A DNA stretch of 6,351 bases from CAIYEO01 sp037139575 (GCA_037139575.1 JBAXGD010000023.1:1-6351), one strand, 5' to 3'; shown: positions 1 to 6,062, numbered from the stretch's first letter. The notes: generated from the letters alone by a model not told the origin. Made by a program: numbers and translations.

Positions 1-55
1 GAGCGCCTCGTTTACACCGAGGAAGTCGGGGGTTCGAGTCCCTTACCGCCCACCA
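1..55 (+). tRNA. tRNA-Val (anticodon UAC), 5' end outside the window
   Basis: This is the 3' part of a tRNA that decodes valine GUN codons. The visible parts are the D-stem 3' strand (1-4), an anticodon stem CCTCG/CGAGG (6-10 with 18-22) closing the loop TTTACAC (11-17) with anticodon TAC at 13-15, and a five-base variable loop (23-27). The T-arm has stem 28-32 with 40-44, including two G-T pairs, and loop TTCGAGT (33-39). The acceptor 3' strand ACCGCCC is at 45-51, the discriminator is A52, and CCA is encoded in the DNA at 53-55. The acceptor 5' strand and most of the D arm lie before the window. It is on the same strand as the operon but about 78 bases upstream, so co-transcription is possible but not shown. 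Confidence 0.93.
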
Positions 56-66
56 TAATTTGAAGA

Positions 67-103
67 TTTTCAATTTGATTAATGTTTTTTATGATATTAT
101 TGT
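67..103 (+). promoter_or_regulatory. Possible promoter of the ATPase-like operon
   Basis: The gap between the tRNA and the first operon gene is very AT-rich. Two overlapping sigma-70-like pairs can be read: TTTTCA (67-72) with TATGAT (90-95), and TTGATT (75-80) with TATTGT (98-103). Both have 17-base spacers. Neither is close to consensus, and such matches arise easily in AT-rich DNA. The position, about 30-40 bases before the first start codon, is right for the operon promoter. Confidence 0.3.
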
Positions 104-117
104 TTTAAAGTAAGCTT

Positions 118-123
118 AAGGGG
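118..123 (+). promoter_or_regulatory. Strong ribosome binding site fixing a TTG start
   Basis: AAGGGG ends nine bases before the TTG at 133. It supports that TTG as the true start of the first operon gene. No ATG lies nearby in frame, and the TTG start is needed to include the positively charged n-region and hydrophobic core of the signal peptide. Confidence 0.75.
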
Positions 124-132
124 TGTGATATT

Positions 133-993
133 TTGAAAGTTAATATCTGGGGCCGGATCAAATTTGGACTTAGAGTGAGGCCTTTATTTCTCGCATCTTT
201 TATTATATTTAGCTCTAGCGTGGTTGGTGTCGCAGACGCAGCAACCTTAAGTTTTTCTGGCGGTTATTCAAGTAGTGACAATATACAAGTTGGATCTATT
301 GTTAGTATTAATTCTAAAAATGCACAATCTGTTGTAACGGCTAACGTTAACAATATCAATAACCTTACAGGCGTGGTAATTCGTCAGAACAGCTCGAATA
401 TAGGTTTCAATACCACAAAAACATCTATAGATGTTGGTACCTCGGGATCATATCCGACAGATGTGTCTACAATAAATGGTAATATTGCAAAAGGTGACAG
501 AATCACCGCTTCTATTATTGAGGGCGTAGGCCAGAAGGCTACTGTTGCGACAAGAGTTATGGGGACGGCCGTCTCAAATTTTGACTCAAGTTCTCAAGGA
601 GCGGTTAAGGAAACTATAAATCTTGGCAACGGCAAGACTCAAACAATATATGCCGGACAGATTTTGGTTAATGTATCTGTAGCTGATTTTGCAGGAACTC
701 CAATATCTCTTTCCGATAATTCATCAATAAGACCATTTCAATCTTTTTTTTCTAAGATTGTCCATAAGACGGTAACTCAAAGCCAAACAATAACTGCACT
801 CGTAATCCTATTGATATCAATCGGAATATCATTACTACTTATTCTTGCTTCGACAGTTGTATCGATTAGGTCTATCGGAAGAAATCCGCTCGCAAGTCGA
901 GGCATAACTAGCCATACTATTTTGATAATTGTTATGGTTGTAGCTATAATCTTAATAAGTTTCGTCGCATCATATTTGGTAATACAGGGGTAG
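133..993 (+). CDS. Secreted-domain / F-type ATPase subunit c-like hairpin fusion, no ion-binding carboxylate
   Basis: The 286-residue protein has three parts. Residues 1-36 form a signal peptide: a K/R-rich start, a hydrophobic core around 18-34, and a likely cleavage after A-D-A. Residues about 37-210 form an exported Ser/Thr/Asn-rich domain that looks beta-rich and has no cysteine. Its stretch around 115-150 (KGDRIT followed by GVGQKA) recalls Gly-Asp beta repeats of secreted proteins, but I do not recognise a family. Residues about 219-284 form a two-helix hairpin with the loop S-I-G-R-N-P (R250-N251-P252), the place and pattern of the RQP/RNP loop of ATP synthase subunit c. Position 270, aligned with E. 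coli Asp61, is Val, and the hairpin has no Asp or Glu. The arginines in the loop predict that it faces the cytoplasm and both ends face outward, as in subunit c. It is first in the operon, the slot of the Fo genes, with b three bases downstream. A normal subunit c has about 70-90 residues. The c relationship is inferred from pattern and context. Confidence 0.72.
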   Translation: MKVNIWGRIKFGLRVRPLFLASFIIFSSSVVGVADAATLSFSGGYSSSDNIQVGSIVSINSKNAQSVVTANVNNINNLTGVVIRQNSSNIGFNTTKTSIDVGTSGSYPTDVSTINGNIAKGDRITASIIEGVGQKATVATRVMGTAVSNFDSSSQGAVKETINLGNGKTQTIYAGQILVNVSVADFAGTPISLSDNSSIRPFQSFFSKIVHKTVTQSQTITALVILLISIGISLLLILASTVVSIRSIGRNPLASRGITSHTILIIVMVVAIILISFVASYLVIQG

Positions 994-996
994 GGA

Positions 997-1614
997 ATGT
1001 TCAATATATCTGAATCAACAAATTCTAACTTAAAACAATGGATTATAACCCTAATTATAATATTTATAATTTTTGTCTTAGTGCTAGTTCTTACAGTTAA
1101 AAGTGGTAAAAAAACAAATAAGCCGCGCAAGCAATCAAAAATCAAGGAAATGGATATTGACCCAATTTCACTTAAAAAAGCTTCAGAAGAGGCTTTAAAT
1201 ATGGCTACAGACCAAATGATAAGTAAGTATAAGGTTCAGTTTGATAGTCAACTTAAAATGAACATGTTACAGCTTGATCAAACTTTTAGGACTAGCCTGG
1301 AGTCTATTACAAAAGAATTTGGAAAATCACTAGAAGATTTTAGGGTTAAATCTCAAAAGATCGCAGAAGATACACAAGCTAAAATGCTCACCTCTTCAAC
1401 ATCTATTAATAGCGCAACTCAAGAAGCTGTCAGTGCCAAAAAAGACGAGGTAGTTAAAAAGGTCGAAGATAGACTAAATAACATTTTGGTTTCATATCTT
1501 AATAATAGCCTTGAAGGCACGATTGACTTGAATGACCAGGAAGACTATATATTCGAAAAGCTTGAACAAAACAAAGCTGCTATTTTAGAGGATATAAAAA
1601 ATGTCGGAGTATAA
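997..1614 (+). CDS. atpF: F-type ATPase subunit b-like peripheral stalk protein
   Basis: The 205-residue protein has one membrane helix at about 14-34, followed by a K/R-rich patch (35-50) that predicts a cytoplasmic C-terminus. After that comes a long, charged, helix-forming region (about 55-200) suited to a coiled-coil stator. This is the architecture of ATP synthase subunit b, which holds alpha3beta3 still against the turning rotor and binds delta with its C-terminal end. Sequence identity to b proteins is always low, so the call rests on architecture and on its place directly before delta. At 205 residues it is longer than E. coli b (156). The start ATG follows the previous stop by three bases and has AGGGG at 986-990. 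The end overlaps the delta gene by 14 bases, which suggests translational coupling. In ordinary enzymes b is anchored on subunit a, which is not encoded in this cluster. Confidence 0.82.
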   Translation: MFNISESTNSNLKQWIITLIIIFIIFVLVLVLTVKSGKKTNKPRKQSKIKEMDIDPISLKKASEEALNMATDQMISKYKVQFDSQLKMNMLQLDQTFRTSLESITKEFGKSLEDFRVKSQKIAEDTQAKMLTSSTSINSATQEAVSAKKDEVVKKVEDRLNNILVSYLNNSLEGTIDLNDQEDYIFEKLEQNKAAILEDIKNVGV

Positions 1615-2080
1615 GTTAAAGGGTCTGCCAAAACAGATTTCAAATTTAGCTCAGATCTATCAGTTGATTTCTTTTATAGATAGTGCAATCTCTGAAAAGC
1701 GATCAGTTGAGGCCGCTAATAAAGCCGGGATAAAAGCAAAAATTACAAAAATAGAACTTCCAGAAATGATGCAATATTTTTTTGAAGATTCAATTGAGTG
1801 GAATCACCTTAGTGAGTTAAAAAAACAACTTGAAGCCATTATATCTTCATCACCAACAGTCACTTTAACGTTATCGGGAATACCTTCGAATAAGTTCAAG
1901 ACAAAAATGGTTAGTTGGCTTAGAACAATCAATCCATTTGTCCTTGTTGAGATAATCGTAGATGAATCAATAATAGGCGGAGTTATCTTAAAGACTGACA
2001 AAAAAAGGATTGATTTATCCATATCTTCAGTGCTTTTAGGTAACAAAGATTCGATCAAGGGGATATTAAATAATGTCTAG
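1601..2080 (+). CDS. atpH: F-type ATPase subunit delta-like protein
   Basis: The 159-residue protein is somewhat shorter than the usual delta (about 175-180). The C-terminal part carries the family signature: V-D-E-S-I-I-G-G-V-I-L at about 120-130, matching the D-x-S-L-I-G-G motif of delta/OSCP, then a basic stretch and the hydrophobic segment I-D-L-S-I-S-S-V-L. The N-terminal half (about 1-85) is helical in character, as expected for the domain that sits on top of F1 and binds the alpha N-termini. Delta links subunit b to the catalytic head. AGAGGA at 1587-1592 serves the ATG. The gene overlaps b by 14 bases and alpha by 8 bases. Its retention implies a working stator even though the ion channel appears to be missing. 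Confidence 0.87.
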   Translation: MSEYKLKGLPKQISNLAQIYQLISFIDSAISEKRSVEAANKAGIKAKITKIELPEMMQYFFEDSIEWNHLSELKKQLEAIISSSPTVTLTLSGIPSNKFKTKMVSWLRTINPFVLVEIIVDESIIGGVILKTDKKRIDLSISSVLLGNKDSIKGILNNV

Positions 2081-3482
2081 TTCACAGATTTTTAAATCCT
2101 TAGTTGAGAAGGGCAATGATTCCGGAGAGGTTATTTATAGCGATAGATTCTTGGCAAGAGTTAGTGGCTTAGATAAAGTGATGATGGGTTCAGTAGTTGT
2201 TTTTGAGGACGGGAGCAACGGTCTAGTAGAAAGTATTTATGACGATTATATTGAAATTTTAAATCTCAACACAGAAGTTATTAATATAGGCAGTTTGGTT
2301 GTAGTAAAAGACGAAGAAATTAAAGTTAAGGTTTCCAAAGAAATGCTTGGAAGAATAGTTGATCCGCTCGGAAAGGCAGTTGATGGTCTTGGGATGTTGC
2401 CAAAAACTAGTGAGCAAATTGTTTTCGGACAAGCGATAGATTTTCAAGATAGGGCAATACTTTCCAATCAGCTTGAAACTGGAGTTACTGTAGTAGACAC
2501 CTTATTTCCAGTGGTTTATGGCCAGAGAATTGCGGTTATGGGCGACGCTAAGTCTGGAAAAACAACCTTCTTAACTCAGCTTGCAATAAATCAGGCCAGA
2601 AAAGGCAAAATTATAGTTTGGGTACTTATCGGTAAAAGAAAATCAGATGTTGAACAATTAATTCAAAGATTTGAAAACTCTAAAACGAGGGACAGGGTTA
2701 TTTTTGTAATTGCCGATGTATTCGATTCTTTGCCAATGACCTACATTGCTCCCTATAGCGGCTGTGCTATAGCTGAATATTTTTGGGAGAATAATGAAGA
2801 TGTAATTGTTATTTATGATGATCTTAGCAGCCATGCCAAAGCGTACAGAGAACTATCTTTGCTCATGAGAAAAAACCCTGGTCGAGAGGCTTATCCTGGA
2901 GATATGTTTTATGTGCATTCATCGCTTCTTGAACGAGCTGGCAAAAAGAGCAGTAACGGGAAAACATTAACCTCATTGCCAATATCCATAACCCCTAATG
3001 ACGACATTACAGGATTTCTTTCGACTACCCTTATATCCATAACCGATGGACAATTAATTTTCGACAATAGCATTATGAGACAAGGAATAAAGCCTGCATT
3101 AAATGTTGGTCTATCTGTTTCTCGTGTTGGCGGTAGAGGACAAACAAATACTGCGAGATACATTGCAAGAATTGTTTCTTCATATTTGGCAAATTATAGG
3201 TCTACTCTAGAGACTTCTCGTTTTGTAAGTGAGCAATCTACCGAAACAAAGTCAATTCTTAGAATTGGTGAGAGGATTTATGGTATTTTTGGTCAGGCAC
3301 CTAATGAGCTATACACCCTTATAGAAGAGCAGATAATGCTTCAAGTTGCTCTTGGAAGTGGCAGCATAAATAATTTGGATATTCCTGACCTGAAACAGAG
3401 AGTTAAGGCGCTTCCTACAAAAGACAAGGGTGATAGCAATATAGAATCAATTTCTCAAAAATTAATTGGGCTTTACTCCTAA
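2073..3482 (+). CDS. atpA: F-type ATPase subunit alpha (non-catalytic nucleotide-binding subunit)
   Basis: The 469-residue protein has the N-terminal beta-barrel (about 15-85), then L-G-R-I-V-D-P-L-G at 92-100, a P-loop G-D-A-K-S-G-K-T (157-164) and Walker B ending in D249-D250. The highly conserved block Y-D-D-L-S-S-H-A-K-A-Y-R to L-L-E-R-A spans about 248-289. S-V-S-R-V-G at 348-353 holds the arginine finger (R351) that serves the catalytic site on beta. It should alternate with beta in an alpha3beta3 head. Differences from typical alpha are a changed P-loop (usually G-D-R-Q-T-G-K-T), Lys188 where the usual Gln of I-G-Q-K-R-S lies, a very short N-terminal helix, and a length below the common 500-513. 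The ribosome binding site AAGGGGA is at 2057-2063, inside delta. Confidence 0.96.
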   Translation: MSSSQIFKSLVEKGNDSGEVIYSDRFLARVSGLDKVMMGSVVVFEDGSNGLVESIYDDYIEILNLNTEVINIGSLVVVKDEEIKVKVSKEMLGRIVDPLGKAVDGLGMLPKTSEQIVFGQAIDFQDRAILSNQLETGVTVVDTLFPVVYGQRIAVMGDAKSGKTTFLTQLAINQARKGKIIVWVLIGKRKSDVEQLIQRFENSKTRDRVIFVIADVFDSLPMTYIAPYSGCAIAEYFWENNEDVIVIYDDLSSHAKAYRELSLLMRKNPGREAYPGDMFYVHSSLLERAGKKSSNGKTLTSLPISITPNDDITGFLSTTLISITDGQLIFDNSIMRQGIKPALNVGLSVSRVGGRGQTNTARYIARIVSSYLANYRSTLETSRFVSEQSTETKSILRIGERIYGIFGQAPNELYTLIEEQIMLQVALGSGSINNLDIPDLKQRVKALPTKDKGDSNIESISQKLIGLYS

Positions 3483-3491
3483 GGATTTCTT

Positions 3492-4319
3492 ATGGCAGAT
3501 AACATAAAAATAATTAAAAAGAATTTAGCTGATACGACCACTATAGCCAATCTCAGTTCAATCTTTGAAATTACCTCAACTATAAAAATTAATGCGACAA
3601 AAAATGATGTCTTTCTGTCTCAGAGGTTTTATGTTGATCTATGGGCCCTATATGAAGAATTAATTAATGCAAAGAGTGTTGACGAGGTCAATCAGCGCGA
3701 TTTTGAATTCGATAAAACTATCTGTTTAGTAGTGACTTCTTCGGGCAGCTTTTCGGGTCCCGCGGATGACGAAATTATTCGATTGCTGGATAGTGATCCG
3801 GATACTGCGGGCAGCGACATAGCTGTAATTGGTACAAAAGGAGTTTCTATTCTTACAGCAAAAGGAAGAAAAATAATTTTAGGATTTGAATCTCCAGATA
3901 TCACTAAGCCAATAGATGTAACACCCCTATCTGATCTGGTATCTAAATATAAAAAAGCATTCTGTATTTATCAGACATTTATATCTCTAGCCAGTCAGAA
4001 AATAACTAAAACCAATCTAATACCATCCCAAAGCGTTAGTGAGATAAAATCAAGAATAGATATTGATGATTATATAATTGAGCCAGGATATACGGAGGTT
4101 ATGGAGTACCTGGAGTCAGTAATCTTAAATATTAGCTTATCTCAAATCATCTTCGAATCTAGACTTAGTGAATACGCCAATAGATTTAAGACGACTACAG
4201 TGATAAATGAGAAGGCAAAAGATACCATTAAAATGCTTAAGCTACAGTATAATCAAACAAAGCGGAGACTCAAAGACGAAGCTCTTAGACAACAGTTATT
4301 TCAAGGGAACGGACGATAG
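3492..4319 (+). CDS. atpG: F-type ATPase subunit gamma-like central shaft
   Basis: The 275-residue protein fits gamma in size (about 285) and layout. The first helix (about 1-35) and last helix (about 205-270) would form the antiparallel coiled coil that turns inside alpha3beta3, with a Rossmann-like middle domain between them. V-V-T-S-S-G-S-F-S-G at 80-89 takes the place of the usual V-V-T-S-D-R-G-L-C-G-G, so the D-R-G part is changed. The C-terminal helix retains the recognisable E-S-R-L-S-E-Y-A-N-R-F pattern (222-232), a counterpart of E-x-x-A-S-E-x-x-A-R-M, followed by L-Q-Y-N-Q-T-K-R-R. The N-terminal helix has lost much of the usual R-I-x-S-V-x-x-T-x-K-I-T motif. AAGGA at 3481-3485 overlaps the alpha stop codon. 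The alpha-gamma-beta-epsilon order is that of standard atp operons. Confidence 0.9.
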   Translation: MADNIKIIKKNLADTTTIANLSSIFEITSTIKINATKNDVFLSQRFYVDLWALYEELINAKSVDEVNQRDFEFDKTICLVVTSSGSFSGPADDEIIRLLDSDPDTAGSDIAVIGTKGVSILTAKGRKIILGFESPDITKPIDVTPLSDLVSKYKKAFCIYQTFISLASQKITKTNLIPSQSVSEIKSRIDIDDYIIEPGYTEVMEYLESVILNISLSQIIFESRLSEYANRFKTTTVINEKAKDTIKMLKLQYNQTKRRLKDEALRQQLFQGNGR

Positions 4320-4353
4320 TTATGAATAAAATGATATCCAATAAGGCAATAAA

Positions 4354-5691
4354 ATGTTAGTCATAGGAAATATTAAATCAATCAATGGGCTTATTGTAGA
4401 CGTATTAACAACAGTAGTAGACAAACCCTTGATTAATACAGTTCTTTATTTGGATGAATTTCCAGAAGTAATGCTTCAAATTATCGGTTATAGCGATAAG
4501 AATATAGCAAGATGTCTGAACCTGTCAGGATCAAGTAAGGTTTATAAGGGGGCTAAGATATTTTCTTCTGAAAAAGGCCTTAGTATTCCAGTTGGCGATG
4601 AAATCATTGGCCATGTTTTTGACTCTCTTGGAAGATCGATTGATGTTAAGCCTGATGAATTTAAGAATTCGACATTTGTAGATGTATTTACTGAAATAAA
4701 GCCAGACAGAAAATACAGAACAAATAATAATGATATTGTTGAAACCGGCATAAAGGTTATAGATTTCATGACACCATTTGTTAAGGGTAGAAAAATTGGA
4801 ATTATTGGTGGAGCTGGAGTTGGTAAGACAGTCCTGACTACCGAGATAATGCATAATATAGGGAACAAAAAAGACAATCTTACGTATTTTGTTGGTATTG
4901 GGGAAAGAATGAGAGAGGGGCACGAGCTCTTTAACACCCTAAAAGAAGAGAAATTACTTGAAAGTACTGTAATGTATCTTGGACAAATGAATGAGAATGC
5001 CGCCCTTAGATCCATAGTCGGTCCAACTGCTGCTAGATCGGCGAGGTATTTCAGAGACAAGAAGAAAAAAGATATCCTATTTTTCATAGATAATATATAC
5101 AGACATGTTCAGGCTAATAACGAACTCTCAAGCATGATAGGAGAAATGCCAGCCGAGGGCGGATACCAGCCATCAATGTATTCAGATCTTAAAAAGCTCA
5201 TGGAGCAGCTAGATTCCAATGAAAATGGCGCCATAACAACTGTGCAGTCTGTCTTTATCCCATCAGATGACTTATCCGATCCAGCAGTAGTAGAAATTTC
5301 ACAGCAACTAGATGCAGTAATAGTCCTCTCTAGAACAGTTTTTGAGAGTGGCGTATTACCAGCGGTTGATTTGCTACAAACCAATTCTTCACTTATTACT
5401 GAAGAAATTGTCGGTAAAGAGCATTATGAACTTGTTGGAAGAGTCAAAGCTATTCTTCAAAAATACGAATCATTAAAGGGAATTATTGCAGTAATTGGTG
5501 AGTCGGAACTGTCCCAGAAAGACAGGGATGACTATCATTTAGCTCAAAAACTTATAAAATACTTCGCTCAATCTATGTTTGTTACTCAGGATTTAAATGG
5601 ATCGCCAGGGGAATATGTAAGCAAGGAAGATAACTTAAAAGCCATCAAATCCATACTTGATACAGGGTCAAATAATGAGCCAAACTCTTGA
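4354..5691 (+). CDS. atpD: F-type ATPase subunit beta (catalytic), divergent adenine pocket
   Basis: The 445-residue catalytic subunit has an N-terminal beta-barrel (about 1-80), P-loop G-G-A-G-V-G-K-T (152-159), G-E-R-M-R-E-G with the catalytic Glu184 and Arg185, and Walker B I-L-F-F-I-D ending at D246. It also has G-Y-Q-P (270-273), V-L-S-R (324-327) and V-G-x-E-H-Y (353-358). ATP hydrolysis therefore looks possible. The DELSEED lever is S-E-L-S-Q-K-D (384-390). Unusual points: the adenine-stacking Tyr of Y-P-A-V-D-P-L is Leu335; the positions of bovine Phe418 and Phe424 are Met408 and Leu414; and the C-terminus stops about 25 residues after G-S-P-G-E-Y-V, without the usual L-P-E-Q-A-F-Y-M-V-G segment. 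The ATG has AAGG at 4343-4346. A 34-base gap separates it from gamma, the widest gap in the operon. It ends in TGA and overlaps epsilon by 17 bases. Confidence 0.95.
   Translation: MLVIGNIKSINGLIVDVLTTVVDKPLINTVLYLDEFPEVMLQIIGYSDKNIARCLNLSGSSKVYKGAKIFSSEKGLSIPVGDEIIGHVFDSLGRSIDVKPDEFKNSTFVDVFTEIKPDRKYRTNNNDIVETGIKVIDFMTPFVKGRKIGIIGGAGVGKTVLTTEIMHNIGNKKDNLTYFVGIGERMREGHELFNTLKEEKLLESTVMYLGQMNENAALRSIVGPTAARSARYFRDKKKKDILFFIDNIYRHVQANNELSSMIGEMPAEGGYQPSMYSDLKKLMEQLDSNENGAITTVQSVFIPSDDLSDPAVVEISQQLDAVIVLSRTVFESGVLPAVDLLQTNSSLITEEIVGKEHYELVGRVKAILQKYESLKGIIAVIGESELSQKDRDDYHLAQKLIKYFAQSMFVTQDLNGSPGEYVSKEDNLKAIKSILDTGSNNEPNS
5664..5667 (+). promoter_or_regulatory. Ribosome binding site selecting the epsilon start at 5675
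   Basis: AGGG lies seven bases before the ATG at 5675, inside the end of the beta gene. It favours that ATG over the in-frame TTG at 5657, which would add six residues not expected in epsilon. Confidence 0.6.
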
Positions 5692-5935
5692 AGATAATTT
5701 AATTGTTCGCTTTATTTCGCCATTCGAAACCTTTTTCGAAGGAGAGGCTAATTCTATTTCAGCAGTTGATCGTAATGGGCCTTTTGACATACTGCCCGGC
5801 CATAGTAATTTTATAGGCATTTTGGTAAATGGTGACGTAAAGATAAGCTTCGAAGACGGATCAAAAAGTATCGGTATTAGCAGGGGCATAATCCATGTCT
5901 CGAAAAATCGCGTTGAAGTTTTTGCAAACGTCTAA
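5675..5935 (+). CDS. atpC: F-type ATPase subunit epsilon, N-terminal domain only
   Basis: The 86-residue protein matches the N-terminal beta-sandwich of epsilon. F-F-E-G-E-A at 20-25 corresponds to the F-x-G-E-A motif. G-P-F-D-I-L-P-G-H-S (35-44) is the G-x-x-x-I-L-P-G-H signature. The I-S-R-G-I-I-H-V-S-K-N-R-V-E-V-F-A segment (68-84) is the usual G-G-x-x-x-V-x-x-N-x-V-x-V-L-A end of the sandwich. This domain binds gamma and the c-ring loop. The C-terminal two-helix domain, which in many bacteria can extend into F1 and block hydrolysis (E. coli epsilon has 139 residues), is absent, and a TAA follows directly. No residual helix coding is visible downstream. The gene closes the operon. Confidence 0.9.
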   Translation: MSQTLEDNLIVRFISPFETFFEGEANSISAVDRNGPFDILPGHSNFIGILVNGDVKISFEDGSKSIGISRGIIHVSKNRVEVFANV

Positions 5936-5989
5936 TTAATATTAACCTGTGGAAAAACCCACCCCTGTTAGTTAATTCTAAAAACACAA

Positions 5990-6003
5990 TCTGTAAAAAC
6001 AGA
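5990..6003. other. Small inverted repeat in front of the downstream promoter
   Basis: TCTGT (5990-5994) and ACAGA (5999-6003) form a perfect five-base inverted repeat around AAAA, two bases before the proposed -35 box at 6006. A second, weaker dyad GTGG/CCAC lies at 5949-5952 with 5959-5962. Neither is followed by a T-run, so they are poor intrinsic terminators. The first could be an operator or chance. Confidence 0.2.
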
Positions 6004-6005
6004 GG

Positions 6006-6034
6006 TTGAATTACGCTTATGTAGCATCTAAAAT
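6006..6034 (+). promoter_or_regulatory. Sigma-70-type promoter for the downstream gene
   Basis: TTGAAT (6006-6011) and TAAAAT (6029-6034) are separated by exactly 17 bases, and each differs from the consensus -35 (TTGACA) and -10 (TATAAT) at two positions. Predicted transcription start is near 6041, giving a leader of about 22 bases that contains the ribosome binding site TAGGGG. This suggests that the downstream gene is transcribed separately from the ATPase operon. The 127-base intergenic region shows no clear terminator for the operon, so read-through is also possible. Confidence 0.6.
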
Positions 6035-6062
6035 ATTAGTAACCATTTAGGGGAAATATTTG

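Noticed and set aside
60..90. TTGAA/TTCAA hairpin followed by a T-run as a terminator of the tRNA transcript
   Set aside because: The stem is five mostly A-T pairs, and the T-run begins about 11 bases after it, so it is too weak and too far for an intrinsic terminator.
777..1145. Long reverse-strand open frame of 122 codons
   Set aside because: It lies antisense to the c-like hairpin and the start of b, has no ribosome binding site that I can support, and its hydrophobic content mirrors the AT-rich membrane-helix codons on the other strand.
4322..4360. Twelve-codon frame (M-N-K-M-I-S-N-K-A-I-K-C) across the gamma-beta gap and beta start
   Set aside because: Its nearest purine-rich site is too far away (about 13 bases) and it is very short. 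It might couple translation of beta, but nothing else supports it.
4542..5087. Reverse-strand open frame of 181 codons inside beta
   Set aside because: It is fully antisense to conserved beta sequence including the P-loop, and has no family features. It is best explained as a shadow frame.
5657..5674. Upstream TTG start for epsilon adding six residues
   Set aside because: The ATG at 5675 has AGGG at suitable spacing, and the extra residues fall outside the epsilon family's usual start.
2073..5691. V/A-type ATPase, flagellar/type III secretion ATPase or Rho instead of F-type
   Set aside because: Paired alpha and beta in the order alpha-gamma-beta-epsilon, with delta and b upstream, and alpha blocks such as G-R-E-A-Y-P-G-D and S-V-S-R-V-G, are specific to the F-type family.
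133..5935. Operon as a decaying pseudogene cluster
   Set aside because: All seven frames are intact, tightly overlapped with good ribosome binding sites, and keep catalytic residues. Changes concentrate in ion-coupling and regulatory parts.
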